From: an uncultured Roseiflexaceae bacterium
Lineage (GTDB): Bacteria > Chloroflexota > Chloroflexia > Chloroflexales > Roseiflexaceae
Direction: 5' to 3'
Assembly (NCBI GenBank): GCA_937974195.1
Contig: CALJIC010000295.1
Location: 1-35,874 of the forward strand
DNA: 35,874 bases
Shown: positions 6,460-14,910 of the stretch, one piece after another
Layout of the letters: each line of letters begins with the position of its first letter
Position numbering within the stretch: position 1 is the first letter of the stretch
Position numbers and translations under genes: made by a program
Notes under the pieces: model-generated
What the model saw: only the letters and a program-made list of their open reading frames with translations
Told to the model about the DNA's origin: nothing
The model's database searches: none

Positions 6460-9006
6460 TCAGGAGTCGAGCGTCTCGCGCACCTTCCGGATCAGGGCCG
6501 CGGGCGTGAACGGCTTGTGCAGGAACGACAGCCCCTCCTCCAGCTGCCCGTGGTGGACGATCGCGGTGTCGGTGTAGCCGGAGGTGTACAGCACCTTCAT
6601 GCCGGGGTAGTGCGCCATGAGCTGCTCGGCCAGCGCGCGCCCGCCGAGCCGCGGCATCACCACGTCGGTCAGCAGCAGATCGACGGGCGGGCTCTCTGGG
6701 TCGGCCGCCATCTGCAGCGCCTCCTCGCCGTGCGCGGCCACCAGCACAGTGTAGCCCTGGCCGCGCAGCACGCGCGCAGCCATGTCGCGCACCAGCTGGT
6801 CGTCCTCCACAAGCAGAATCCGCTCGCTGCCGCGCGGCAGCTCGCCGGCCTCCTCGCCGCGGCGCAGCTGCGTCGGCTCCCCCTCGGCGCGCGGCAGATA
6901 GAACATGAACGTCGAGCCGCAGCCGACCTCGCTGTAGGCCCAGATCGTCCCGCCGTGCTGCTTCACAATGCCGTAGCAGGTCGCCAGACCGAGCCCGGTG
7001 CCCGCGCCGGGCGGCTTGGTGGTGAAGAACGGCTCGAACAGATGCTGCATCGTCTGCGCATCCATCCCCACGCCGTTGTCCGAGACGGCGACCATCACGT
7101 AGGGCCCGGGGATGACGCTGGGGTGGGTGCGCGCGAACTCCTCGTCGAGGGTGACGTTTCTGGTCTCGATCGTCAGGCGCCCGCCGTCGGGCATGGCATC
7201 GCGCGCGTTGACCACGAGGTTGACGATCACCTGCTCGATCTGCCCGACATCGGCGCGCGTCGGCCACAGCTCCGGCGCGGGCGCGATCACGAGCGTGATG
7301 TCCTCGCGGATGAGACGCCGGAGCATGCGGTCCATGTCCGCGAGCAGGTCGTTGAGGCTGATCACCTGCGGGTCGCTGATCTGGCGGCGGGCGAACGCGA
7401 GCAGCTGCCGGGTGAGCTTCGTGGCGCGGTCGGCGGCGCGGCGGATCTCGCGCAGATCCTCCTGGACCACGTGGTCGGGCGGCAGCTCATCGGCGGCCAG
7501 CTGCGCGTAGCCGTCCACGGCGACGAGCAGGTTGTTGAAGTCGTGCGCGACTCCCCCGGCGAGCCGGCCGATGCCCTCCATCTTCTGGGCCTGGATGAGC
7601 TGGGCCTGAAGCCGCCGCTGCTGGGTCACGTCGCGCGCCACGACGATCACGACCGGCTCGCCCTGCCATACCGCGGAGGCGCTGCGCGCCTCGAACCAGA
7701 CCCAGTCGGCGCTCAGGGCGTGGCGGTAGCGGAAGGTCACCTGCGCCACGCCCTGATGCGCGCCGGGGGCCCAGCGATCGCGGACCTGCGCGAGGTCCTC
7801 GGCGTGAACGGCGTCGAGCACCGGCGTGCCGATCAGGCGCTCGGGGTCGTAGCCGAGCAGCCGCTCGAAGGCCGGGCTGGCGTAGGCGAAGCGCTGCGCG
7901 CCGTCGACCATGAAGATCAGGTCGCTGATGTTCTCGGTGATGAGCCGGAAGCGCTCCTCGCTCTCGCGCAGCGCCTCGAGCGTGCGCCGCCGCTCGGTGA
8001 TGTCGATGCCGGTGCCGACCAGGCGGGTGACGCGGCCGCTGTCGTCGCGCAGCGGCGTGAGCAGGCGCAGCCAGTAGGTCGGGACCCCTTGCGGGGCGTA
8101 CACCTGCTCCTCGGTGCTGGGCGTGCCGTCGCGCACGGCCTTCTCGTAGGCGGCGCGCACGTGGGCGGCGAACTCGGGCGGGAGAAAGTCCTCGGGCCGG
8201 CGCCCGGCGATCATATCGCCGCCGTGCCCGGTGGCGCGCTGGTGGGCGGGGTTCGAGCCGACGTAGCGGAAGTCGCCGGCATCGTCGACGTCCACGACGA
8301 AGATCGGCATCTCGGCGCCCTCGTAGATGCTGCGGAGAAACTCCTCGCGCTCCCGGAGCTCCTGCTCGGCCCTGCGGCGCTCGGCCAGCTCGACGTGCAG
8401 CCGCTGGTTGGCGCTCTGCAGGGCGAAGAGCGTCTCGCGCAGGGCCACGCTGTAGCGGTCGATGATCAGGGCGATGAAGATCAGCATCACCAGCGCCGTG
8501 AGGACGGCCATCGGCGTTGCGGCCGAGTGGTCTTCCGTGCTAGAGAGCGGGCTCTGGCGGTGCTCCAGCCAGGCAGCCATCACGATAATGGCGCAGCTAG
8601 CGGCGATGCACATGACGAGAGAGCGGCGGTTGCCGAGCAGCCCGATGAGGATCGTCGGGATGGCGAACGCCAGCAGGCCGGCGCGCGCGTGGGCAACGCC
8701 GGTGTTGAGCAGCACCAGCGCGAGGGCCACCAGCATGGACGCAGACGCTATCGTGGCGCTGAGGCGAATGCGGCCGCGGTAGGAGAGCAGCAGCGCAACA
8801 AAGATGCCGAAGGTTGCCGCCAGTACAGCCAGGCTGATGCGGAAGCGCTGCTCGAGCGGGTTGGATCCGAAGACGGTGATCACCAAGCTAAGCAGGGCGA
8901 GCACAATACACGCCAGCAGCGCCTGCTGCAGGAGGCGCGTGTGGCGCGGCTCTACCAGCTCAGCGGTGGCCACATCATCCAGCCAGCTGCGCAGCCGGTC
9001 CAGCAT
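6460..9006 (-). CDS. Membrane hybrid histidine kinase (6TM-PAS-PAS-HisKA-HATPase-REC)
   Basis: An 848-residue sensor kinase. The N-terminus has about six membrane segments between residues 25 and 185, then a coiled coil, two PAS domains (about 220-345 and 350-475), a HisKA dimerisation domain with H488 (GVAHDFNNLL), an ATPase domain with N box (NLVVNARDAMPDGG), G1 box (DNGVGMD) and G2 box (GTGLGLATCYGIV), and a C-terminal receiver with acidic pair EDD and acceptor D781 (LLLTDVVMP). The HDFNN type H-box is typical of kinases with an attached receiver and few known partners. The signal is unknown. It is convergent with the cyclase, whose receiver D55 is a conceivable phosphotransfer target; that link is inference. 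The ATG at 9006 has GAGG 6 bases upstream. Confidence 0.94.
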   Translation of the reverse strand: MLDRLRSWLDDVATAELVEPRHTRLLQQALLACIVLALLSLVITVFGSNPLEQRFRISLAVLAATFGIFVALLLSYRGRIRLSATIASASMLVALALVLLNTGVAHARAGLLAFAIPTILIGLLGNRRSLVMCIAASCAIIVMAAWLEHRQSPLSSTEDHSAATPMAVLTALVMLIFIALIIDRYSVALRETLFALQSANQRLHVELAERRRAEQELREREEFLRSIYEGAEMPIFVVDVDDAGDFRYVGSNPAHQRATGHGGDMIAGRRPEDFLPPEFAAHVRAAYEKAVRDGTPSTEEQVYAPQGVPTYWLRLLTPLRDDSGRVTRLVGTGIDITERRRTLEALRESEERFRLITENISDLIFMVDGAQRFAYASPAFERLLGYDPERLIGTPVLDAVHAEDLAQVRDRWAPGAHQGVAQVTFRYRHALSADWVWFEARSASAVWQGEPVVIVVARDVTQQRRLQAQLIQAQKMEGIGRLAGGVAHDFNNLLVAVDGYAQLAADELPPDHVVQEDLREIRRAADRATKLTRQLLAFARRQISDPQVISLNDLLADMDRMLRRLIREDITLVIAPAPELWPTRADVGQIEQVIVNLVVNARDAMPDGGRLTIETRNVTLDEEFARTHPSVIPGPYVMVAVSDNGVGMDAQTMQHLFEPFFTTKPPGAGTGLGLATCYGIVKQHGGTIWAYSEVGCGSTFMFYLPRAEGEPTQLRRGEEAGELPRGSERILLVEDDQLVRDMAARVLRGQGYTVLVAAHGEEALQMAADPESPPVDLLLTDVVMPRLGGRALAEQLMAHYPGMKVLYTSGYTDTAIVHHGQLEEGLSFLHKPFTPAALIRKVRETLDS

Positions 9007-9121
9007 ATATAACCTCAGAGTACGATCTCAAACGCCGGGGAGGATCGGCTGCGGTCATGGCACGCCGGTTGAGTGCATTATAAACCGGAGTCAACCACCG
9101 TGCGCGCCGGGCCGCCCACAA

Positions 9122-9150
9122 TTGACGAAGCGGCGGGCAGGTGCTATAAT
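9122..9150 (+). promoter_or_regulatory. Near-consensus sigma70-type promoter of uvrA
   Basis: TTGACG (9122-9127), 17-base spacer, TATAAT (9145-9150). Transcription would begin near 9157, leaving a leader of about 119 bases. This also rules out the upstream in-frame start at 9150. No clear LexA-type palindrome is seen overlapping it. Confidence 0.85.
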
Positions 9151-9191
9151 TGTCGCACACCCGTTCATACTGCAACGCTGCCGAAGAGCAC

Positions 9192-9212
9192 CCGCCCTGC
9201 GGCGGCGTTTTT
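9192..9212 (+). terminator. Attenuator-like hairpin with T-run in the uvrA leader
   Basis: CCGCC (9192-9196), CTGC loop, GGCGG (9201-9205), then CG and TTTTT (9208-9212). It has the form of a short intrinsic terminator inside the 5' leader, about 35-55 bases after the predicted transcription start. A following CGCC (9222-9225) could pair with GGCG (9204-9207) as a weak competitor. The stem is only 5 bp, so function is uncertain. Confidence 0.4.
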
Positions 9213-9275
9213 GTCTGTCAACGCCCGCTGGGAACGGCCAGCAGCACCCCGTCACCCGAGGAGAGGACTCGTCCG

Positions 9276-12200
9276 ATGTCGAAGGACAAGATCGTTATCA
9301 AGGGCGCCCGTGAGCATAACCTGAAGGGCGTGGACCTCGAGATCCCGCGCGACAAGCTCGTGGTGCTAACCGGCGTCTCAGGGTCGGGCAAGTCGTCGCT
9401 GGCCTTCGACACTCTGTATGCCGAGGGGCAGCGGCGCTACGTCGAGAGCCTCTCAGCCTACGCGCGCCAGTTCCTGGGGCAGATGGAGAAGCCGAAGGTC
9501 GACTTCATCGGCGGGCTCTCGCCGGCGATCGCGATCGAGCAGAAGAGCGCCTCCAAGAACCCGCGCTCGACTGTCGGCACGGTGACTGAGATCTACGACT
9601 ACCTGCGCCTGCTGTACGCGCGGGTCGGCACGCCGCACTGCCACCAGTGCGGGCGCGAGGTCGGCTCGCAGAGCGCGGAGCAGATGGTGAACCGGGTGCT
9701 GCAGCTGCCGGCCGGGACGCGCTTCATGGTGCTGGCGCCGCTGGTGCTCCAGCGCAAGGGCGAGTATAAGGATGTCTTCGCCGAGGCCAGGGCCGACGGC
9801 TTCGCGCGGGTGCGGGTGGACGGCCAGATCTACGACCTCAGCCAGGAGATCAAGCTCAACAAGAAGGTCAAGCACACCATCGAGGTGGTGGTTGACCGCC
9901 TGGTGATGCCCGAGCGGCCGGCGGGCGCACACCAGCCGCCGGCGAACGGTGTGAACGGCACGTCGGCCACAGCCCGCCCGGCGCGGGTCGGGCGTGCGGC
10001 GGCCAACGAGCAGAGCGAGTGGGACGCCTTCGTGACCCGCCTGACGGACAGCATCGAGCAGGCGCTGCGGGTGGGCGAGGGCACCGTGGTGATCAGCATC
10101 CCCGAGGGGGTGCAGCGCGCCGCGGCCCAGCGTGACGGCGGCGAGCCTGACGGCGGCCAGGATCGCCGGGCGCCGAGCGCCGGCGAGGAGTGGCTGATGA
10201 GCGAGGAGAACACCTGCACCCACTGCGGGATCTCGTTCCCGGAGCTGGCGCCGCAGATGTTCTCGTTCAACAACCCGCAGGGCGCCTGCCCCGAGTGCAC
10301 CGGCCTGGGCACGCGCCTGGAGGTGGACCCGCAGCTGCTGGTGCCGAACCCGTCGCTGACGCTGCACGAGGGCGCGATCCCCTACTGGGGCGAGCTGCGC
10401 AAGAAGCGCGACTCGTGGGCCTACCGCTGCCTGCAGGCGATCGCCCAGCACTACGAGTTCGACCTGGACACGCCCTGGGACCAGCTCAGCGAGCGCGCCC
10501 GGCACGTGATCATCTACGGCAGCGGCAAGGAGCGCATCCGCTTCACCTGGAGCGACGAGAACTCCGGCTCGCGCGGCGAGTTCATGCGGCCGTGGGAGGG
10601 GCTGGCACACGAGATCCGCCGCCGCTACCACCAGACCGGCAGCGAGATGACGCGCGAGTTCTACCAGAGCTTCATGAGCGAGCAGCCCTGCCCGAAGTGC
10701 AACGGCGCGCGCCTGCGCCCCGAGAGCCTGGCGGTGACCGTCGGCGGCCTCTCGATCCGCGAGGTGTGCCGCATGAACATCGCCGAGGCGTACGACTGGG
10801 CGCTGTCGCTCTCCGGGGGGAACCCGGGGGCCGAGGGCCGCGGAGCCGCCCGTGAGAACGGCGCGGCTCGCAATGGGACATCGCCGAACGGCTCTGAGCC
10901 CGAGGCCCACCGCTCGCCTCTCACCGAGTACCAGCTCGAGATCGTCGCCGACGTGCTGAAGGAGATCCGCGAGCGGCTCGGCTTCCTGCTGAACGTCGGC
11001 CTGCACTACCTGACGCTCGAGCGCGGCGCGCCGACCCTCTCCGGCGGCGAGGCGCAGCGCATCCGGCTGGCCTCGCAGATCGGCAGCGGCCTGGTGGGCG
11101 TGATGTACATCCTCGACGAGCCGAGCATCGGGCTGCACCAGCGCGACAACCGCAAGCTGCTCGACACGCTGCTCAAGCTGCGCGACCTCGGCAACACCGT
11201 GATCGTCGTCGAGCACGACCTGGAGACGATGCAGGCGGCCGACTACCTGATCGACTTCGGGCCGGGGGCGGGCGTGAAGGGCGGGCAGCTCGTCGCCGCC
11301 GGCCCGCCCGAGGCCGTGGCGATGGTGAAGGAGTCGCAGACCGGCGCGTACCTCTCCGGCCGGCTGGAGATCCCGGTGCCGAAGCGGCGGAGGATCTCTT
11401 CCACAGATGGCGCGGAGAACCGATCCACGGAGAGCGCGGAGGGCACGGAGAGCCGATCCACGGAGGGCACGGAGAGTAAGGAGGGGAGCCAGAAGCGGCG
11501 ACGGGGGCGGCCGCCGAGGGTTTCTGCCCCTGCGCCCGCAGCGGCGCGCGGCGCGTGGCTGGAGCTCGAGGGCGCGACCATGAACAACCTGCGCGACGTG
11601 TCGATACGCCTGCCGCTCGGCACGTTCGTGTGCGTCACCGGCGTCTCAGGGTCGGGCAAGTCCTCGCTGATCACCGAGACGCTGTACCCGGCGCTGGCCA
11701 ACCGGCTCAACAAGGCGCAGCTCAAGCCGGGCCCGTTCCGGGCGCTCAGGGGCCTCGAGCACCTGGACAAGGTGATCGACATCGACCAGCAGCCGATCGG
11801 CCGCACGCCGCGCTCTAACCCGGCCACGTATGTGAAGCTGTTCGACCTCATCCGCGAGCTGTTCGCCAGCTCTCCCGAGGCGAAGCTGCGCGGGTATGAG
11901 GCCGGCCGCTTCTCCTTCAACCTGAAGGGCGGGCGCTGCGAGGCGTGCGAGGGCAACGGCGAGAAGCGCATCGACATGCAGTTCCTGGCCGATGTGTGGG
12001 TGCGCTGCGACGTGTGCAAGGGCAAGCGCTACAACCGCGAGACGCTGCAGGTGAAGTACAAGGGCAAGAGCATCGCCGACGTGCTGGAGATGGACGTCCA
12101 GACGGCGATGGAGTTCTTCGACAACGTCCCGCGCATCCGGCGCATCCTGCAGACCCTGCACGACGTCGGGCTGGACTACATCGCGCTCGGGCAGCCGGCC

Positions 12201-12560
12201 ACAACCCTCTCGGGCGGCGAGGCGCAGCGGGTGAAGCTCGCCAAGGAGCTGGCGCGCGTCGCGACCGGCCGCACGGTCTATATCCTGGACGAGCCGACGA
12301 CCGGCCTGCACTTCGCCGACGTGCAGCGGCTGCTGCAGGTGCTCCACCGCCTGGTGGACTCCGGGAACACGGTGATCGTGATCGAGCACAACCTGGACGT
12401 GATCAAGACCGCCGACTGGATCATCGATATGGGCCCGGAGGGCGGCGACGGCGGCGGGCGCGTGGTGGCGTGCGGCACGCCGGAGCAGGTGGCCGAGGTG
12501 GAGGAGTCGTACACCGGCCAGTTCCTGCGGGAGATCCTGTCGGGCGTGACGGTGAGGTAG
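9276..12560 (+). CDS. uvrA: UvrABC excision nuclease subunit A
   Basis: The damage-recognition ATPase of nucleotide excision repair; a dimer that loads UvrB on lesions. It has two ABC ATPase halves: Walker A GVSGSGKSSL in each half, signatures LSGGEAQRI and LSGGEAQRV, and Walker B motifs VMYILDEPSIGLHQ and VYILDEPTTGLHFAD. Zinc modules CTHC...CPEC and CEAC...CDVC are present. At 1094 residues it is about 150 longer than the usual 940-970, owing to low-complexity inserts near residues 210-235, 280-305 and 510-545 and a Ser/Glu/Arg-rich linker at about 705-765 between the halves. That linker is partly encoded by a dispersed DNA repeat and ends in the AT-hook-like KRRRGRPPR. The ATG at 9276 has GAGGAGAGG upstream. 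A strong promoter at 9122-9150 drives it. Confidence 0.97.
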   Translation: MSKDKIVIKGAREHNLKGVDLEIPRDKLVVLTGVSGSGKSSLAFDTLYAEGQRRYVESLSAYARQFLGQMEKPKVDFIGGLSPAIAIEQKSASKNPRSTVGTVTEIYDYLRLLYARVGTPHCHQCGREVGSQSAEQMVNRVLQLPAGTRFMVLAPLVLQRKGEYKDVFAEARADGFARVRVDGQIYDLSQEIKLNKKVKHTIEVVVDRLVMPERPAGAHQPPANGVNGTSATARPARVGRAAANEQSEWDAFVTRLTDSIEQALRVGEGTVVISIPEGVQRAAAQRDGGEPDGGQDRRAPSAGEEWLMSEENTCTHCGISFPELAPQMFSFNNPQGACPECTGLGTRLEVDPQLLVPNPSLTLHEGAIPYWGELRKKRDSWAYRCLQAIAQHYEFDLDTPWDQLSERARHVIIYGSGKERIRFTWSDENSGSRGEFMRPWEGLAHEIRRRYHQTGSEMTREFYQSFMSEQPCPKCNGARLRPESLAVTVGGLSIREVCRMNIAEAYDWALSLSGGNPGAEGRGAARENGAARNGTSPNGSEPEAHRSPLTEYQLEIVADVLKEIRERLGFLLNVGLHYLTLERGAPTLSGGEAQRIRLASQIGSGLVGVMYILDEPSIGLHQRDNRKLLDTLLKLRDLGNTVIVVEHDLETMQAADYLIDFGPGAGVKGGQLVAAGPPEAVAMVKESQTGAYLSGRLEIPVPKRRRISSTDGAENRSTESAEGTESRSTEGTESKEGSQKRRRGRPPRVSAPAPAAARGAWLELEGATMNNLRDVSIRLPLGTFVCVTGVSGSGKSSLITETLYPALANRLNKAQLKPGPFRALRGLEHLDKVIDIDQQPIGRTPRSNPATYVKLFDLIRELFASSPEAKLRGYEAGRFSFNLKGGRCEACEGNGEKRIDMQFLADVWVRCDVCKGKRYNRETLQVKYKGKSIADVLEMDVQTAMEFFDNVPRIRRILQTLHDVGLDYIALGQPATTLSGGEAQRVKLAKELARVATGRTVYILDEPTTGLHFADVQRLLQVLHRLVDSGNTVIVIEHNLDVIKTADWIIDMGPEGGDGGGRVVACGTPEQVAEVEESYTGQFLREILSGVTVR
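11396..11480 (+). repeat. Dispersed CACGGAGGGCACGGAG-type repeat inside the uvrA frame
   Basis: Tandem degenerate units of the form CGATCCACGGAG...GGGCACGGAGAG lie in frame in the interdomain linker of uvrA (residues about 707-742), giving a Ser-Thr-Glu-Gly-Arg-rich stretch. The same words CGATCCACGGAG and GGAGGGCACGGA occur in the non-coding block at 16271-16329, so this is one repeat family present in both coding and intergenic DNA. Confidence 0.65.
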
Positions 12561-12607
12561 CGCCGCGCCCCTGCCGGATCTATTGGGCGCCCCGCAGCGC
12601 ACGACTA

Positions 12608-12634
12608 CAGAGCCGCCCACCGAGGGCGGCTCTG
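12608..12634 (+). terminator. Strong hairpin after uvrA
   Basis: A perfect 11-bp stem CAGAGCCGCCC (12608-12618) / GGGCGGCTCTG (12624-12634) with a 5-base loop. Few T residues follow (CTCGTT), so termination may be partial; the next gene starts 15 bases later and may be read through. Confidence 0.6.
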
Positions 12635-12649
12635 CTCGTTGAGGGAGAT

Positions 12650-13117
12650 ATGGCGACGCTGCTGGCTGTCGACGTCGGGCTCCGGGCGGGGCTGGCGCTG
12701 TTCGGCGAGGAGGGGCGGCTGCGCTGGTACCGCTCGCACAACTTCGGCAGCGCGGCGCGGCTGCGGCGGGGCGCGCACAGCATCCTGAACGAGCTCCCGG
12801 ACCTGGCGTGGCTCGCGCTCGAGGGCGGCGGGCCGCTCGCCGAGATCTGGGTGGCGGAGGCGCAGCGCCGGGACGCGGGGGTGCTGATGACCGGCGCGGA
12901 GGCGTGGCGCGAGCGCCTGCTGCTCCCGCGCCACCAGCGCAGCGGGCCACAGGCCAAGCAGAGCGCCGACGCGCTGGCGCGGCGGGTGATCGTCTGGTCG
13001 GGGGCGCCGCGCCCGACATCGCTCAGGCACGACGCGGCCGAGGCGATCGCGCTCGGGCTCTGGGCCGCGCTCGAGGTCGGCTGGCTGCCCGAGATGCCGG
13101 CTGAGATACGGCGCTAG
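12650..13117 (+). CDS. RuvC/RNase H-fold protein, possible small nuclease
   Basis: A 155-residue soluble protein. The N-terminus MATLLAVDVGLRAGLALF matches the first strand pair of the RuvC/RNase H fold with D8 as the first acidic residue; E58 ends the fourth strand (LALEGG), and the C-terminal helix carries H127-D128 and E131 (LRHDAAEAIALGLWAA). These are the positions of the four metal-binding acids in RuvC-like resolvases, so a metal-dependent nuclease is plausible, though it is not close enough to call RuvC itself. It lies directly behind uvrA on the same strand with a GAGGGAG ribosome site close to the ATG, suggesting a DNA-processing role; that is inference. It converges with hemW. Confidence 0.75.
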   Translation: MATLLAVDVGLRAGLALFGEEGRLRWYRSHNFGSAARLRRGAHSILNELPDLAWLALEGGGPLAEIWVAEAQRRDAGVLMTGAEAWRERLLLPRHQRSGPQAKQSADALARRVIVWSGAPRPTSLRHDAAEAIALGLWAALEVGWLPEMPAEIRR

Positions 13118-13177
13118 GGCTCCTCGGAGGAAGGAACCACGCACGTACAGGCGCAGCGTGCCGCGCCCCAGCGAAGC

Positions 13178-14470
13178 CTACACGAAGCGCTCGAAGACGC
13201 GGTTCCCGAGCATGCGCCCGCGCTCGGTGAGCCGCACCCCGCCCGCGTCGCGCTCGACGAGCCCCAGCTCCGCCAGCTCCGCCAGCTCCGCGCCGAAGAC
13301 CGAGTCCATCTCCAGCCCGACCCGGTCGCGGAAGTGGGCGAAGCTGACCCCGACGTTCATCCGCAGCCCCATGAACATCGTCTCCGCCGCCAGGTCGCGC
13401 GCCGAGAGCTCGGTGACCTCCGCCACCGGCGGGTCGCCCGCGCGCACCCGCTCGATGTAGTCGTCGATCCCCAGCACGTCCACGTAGCGCCGCGGGTAGA
13501 GGTGGCCGTGCGCCCCGGCCCCGACCCCCAGGTAGTCCGCGTTGAGCCAGTAGGCGAGGTTGTGGTGGCAGGCGTGCCGCGGGATCGCAGCTCGGGCGGC
13601 CGCCGCCGCAGCGGCGCGGTCCGCGATCTCCGAGGAGCAGCCGGCGGGGCGGGCCCAGTTGCTGATCTCGTACTGCACGTAGCCGGCGGCGGCGAAGCGC
13701 TCCATCGCGCGCTCGTACATCGCGCCGGTCGCGTCGTCGTCCGGCACGCTCACCCGCCCAGCGGTCACCTGGGCGTAGAGCGGCGTGCCCGGCTCGAGGA
13801 TCAGCGAGTAGAGCGAGAAGTGCTCGGCGCCCCAGGTGACGATCTCGCGCAGCGTGGCGTCCCACTGCTCCTCGTTCTGGCCGGGCAGGCCGAAGATGAA
13901 GTCGAGGTTGACGCTGTCGAACCCAGCCGCGCGGGCGTCGTCGAACGAGGCGTAGGCCTCGGCCGCCGTGTGGATGCGCCCGAGCACCCGCAGCGTCGGG
14001 TCGTGGAGGCTCTGGACGCCCATGCTGACCCGGTTGACGCCCAGCGCCCGCAGCGAGCGCAGGTAGTCGCGGCCGAGCACCGTGCCGGGGTTGCACTCGA
14101 CGGTGACCTCGGCGGCGGCGAGCGGCACGACGCGATCGGCCGCGGCGAGCACCCGCTCCATGAGCGGCAGGGGCAGCATGCTGGGCGTCCCGCCGCCGAG
14201 GAAGACCGTGGGCCGGAGCGAGACGCGGGTCAGCGTCGCGGCCGGCAGATCCCCGATCGCCGGCTGGGCGCCGGCCTCAGCGAGCGGAGCGCCGCCATCG
14301 GCAATCCCGCCGAGCTCCGCGCACAGGGCCTCGACATACGCCTCCATGCGGTGCTCCATGTTGGCGTAGGTGTTGAAGTCGCAGTACGAGCAGCGGCGGT
14401 GGCAGAAGGGGATATGAATATAGAGATGCCGGACGCCGCGAGCGGCTCCGGCACGCCAATCAGCGGTCAT
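13178..14470 (-). CDS. hemW: HemW-like radical SAM protein (coproporphyrinogen III oxidase-like)
   Basis: A 430-residue radical SAM protein. The cluster motif is C23-x3-C27-x2-C30 in HIPFCHRRCSYCDF, followed by the SAM-binding FLGGGTPSML and later NLDFIFGLPGQ, as in the HemN/HemW family, with a C-terminal HemN domain (MGLRMNVGVSF... ERGRMLGNRVFE). HemW proteins bind haem and insert it into respiratory enzymes, while HemN is the oxygen-independent coproporphyrinogen oxidase. The length, the CSYCDF form and the lack of the longer HemN N-terminus favour HemW, but automated annotation often calls these HemN. Residues 55-80 hold an Ala/Pro-rich insert. It follows a 74-residue ORF by 15 bases, and both appear to share the promoter at 14786-14814. 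Confidence 0.88.
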   Translation of the reverse strand: MTADWRAGAARGVRHLYIHIPFCHRRCSYCDFNTYANMEHRMEAYVEALCAELGGIADGGAPLAEAGAQPAIGDLPAATLTRVSLRPTVFLGGGTPSMLPLPLMERVLAAADRVVPLAAAEVTVECNPGTVLGRDYLRSLRALGVNRVSMGVQSLHDPTLRVLGRIHTAAEAYASFDDARAAGFDSVNLDFIFGLPGQNEEQWDATLREIVTWGAEHFSLYSLILEPGTPLYAQVTAGRVSVPDDDATGAMYERAMERFAAAGYVQYEISNWARPAGCSSEIADRAAAAAAARAAIPRHACHHNLAYWLNADYLGVGAGAHGHLYPRRYVDVLGIDDYIERVRAGDPPVAEVTELSARDLAAETMFMGLRMNVGVSFAHFRDRVGLEMDSVFGAELAELAELGLVERDAGGVRLTERGRMLGNRVFERFV

Positions 14471-14485
14471 TGGTTTTCGACTGTT

Positions 14486-14710
14486 CTAGCGCGGGAGCTG
14501 GTAGGGGGCGCACCGATAGCCCACGAGGCGCTCGTAGTCGGCCACGCGCACCAGCACCAGCCGGCCGGGGAGCGTGAGCGCCATGTACATGCCCCAGTGA
14601 GCTACCGCCAGCACCGGCTCCTGGCCGATGACGAGCGTCACCGGGTCCACGCGGCGAAGGTCAAGGGTCGGCCCGGGTGTCCCGTCCAGATCATAGGTAG
14701 TCACGAGCAC
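14486..14710 (-). CDS. Small hypothetical protein upstream of hemW
   Basis: A 74-residue protein of unknown function. It contains alternating hydrophobic strands (TLVIGQEPVLAVAHWGMYMALTLPGRLVLVRVADY), suggesting a small beta-rich fold rather than a membrane protein. Support for it being real: a GTG start at 14710 preceded by GGAG at ideal distance, a good promoter about 75 bases upstream, and a 15-base gap to hemW indicating an operon. No cysteine pair or catalytic motif is visible. Confidence 0.65.
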   Translation of the reverse strand: MLVTTYDLDGTPGPTLDLRRVDPVTLVIGQEPVLAVAHWGMYMALTLPGRLVLVRVADYERLVGYRCAPYQLPR

Positions 14711-14785
14711 CGCGCTCTCCTGCGAGTCGTTGAAGAGCTGAGCAGCAGGACCGATAGCGGCTGGTTAAACCTTTCTATATGCACT

Positions 14786-14814
14786 AGTATACCGCGCCGG
14801 CCGCGGCGCCGCAA
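14786..14814 (-). promoter_or_regulatory. Promoter for the small ORF-hemW operon
   Basis: On the minus strand TTGCGG (14814-14809), a 17-base spacer and TATACT (14791-14786). Transcription would begin near 14779, about 70 bases before the GTG at 14710. Confidence 0.7.
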
Positions 14815-14841
14815 GCAGAAAAATCGGGCGCGCCATACGAA

Positions 14842-14886
14842 AGGGTGCTTGGGCGTAGGGCCGAAGCCGCCGCGCCCAAGCACCCT
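14842..14886 (-). terminator. Terminator of the GH4 glycosidase gene
   Basis: A perfect 14-bp stem AGGGTGCTTGGGCG (14842-14855) / CGCCCAAGCACCCT (14873-14886) lies 24 bases beyond the GH4 stop. On the minus strand it is followed by TTCG and, about 20 bases on, a TTTTT run. Confidence 0.75.
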
Positions 14887-14910
14887 GCCGGAGAACGTCC
14901 GCCGCCCGGC

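Noticed and set aside
4141..9012. A 1623-residue open frame on the plus strand across the cyclase and kinase genes
   Set aside because: It is a GC-driven shadow frame of Arg/Ala/Gly/Pro-rich nonsense overlapping two clear genes in other frames.
9077..9094. A promoter for the histidine kinase from TTGACT and TATAAT on the minus strand
   Set aside because: The two boxes are only six bases apart, so they cannot form one promoter.
9150..9275. N-terminal extension of UvrA from an upstream start
   Set aside because: The upstream start lies inside the -10 box of the uvrA promoter, and the extension is not UvrA-like; the ATG at 9276 has a strong ribosome site.
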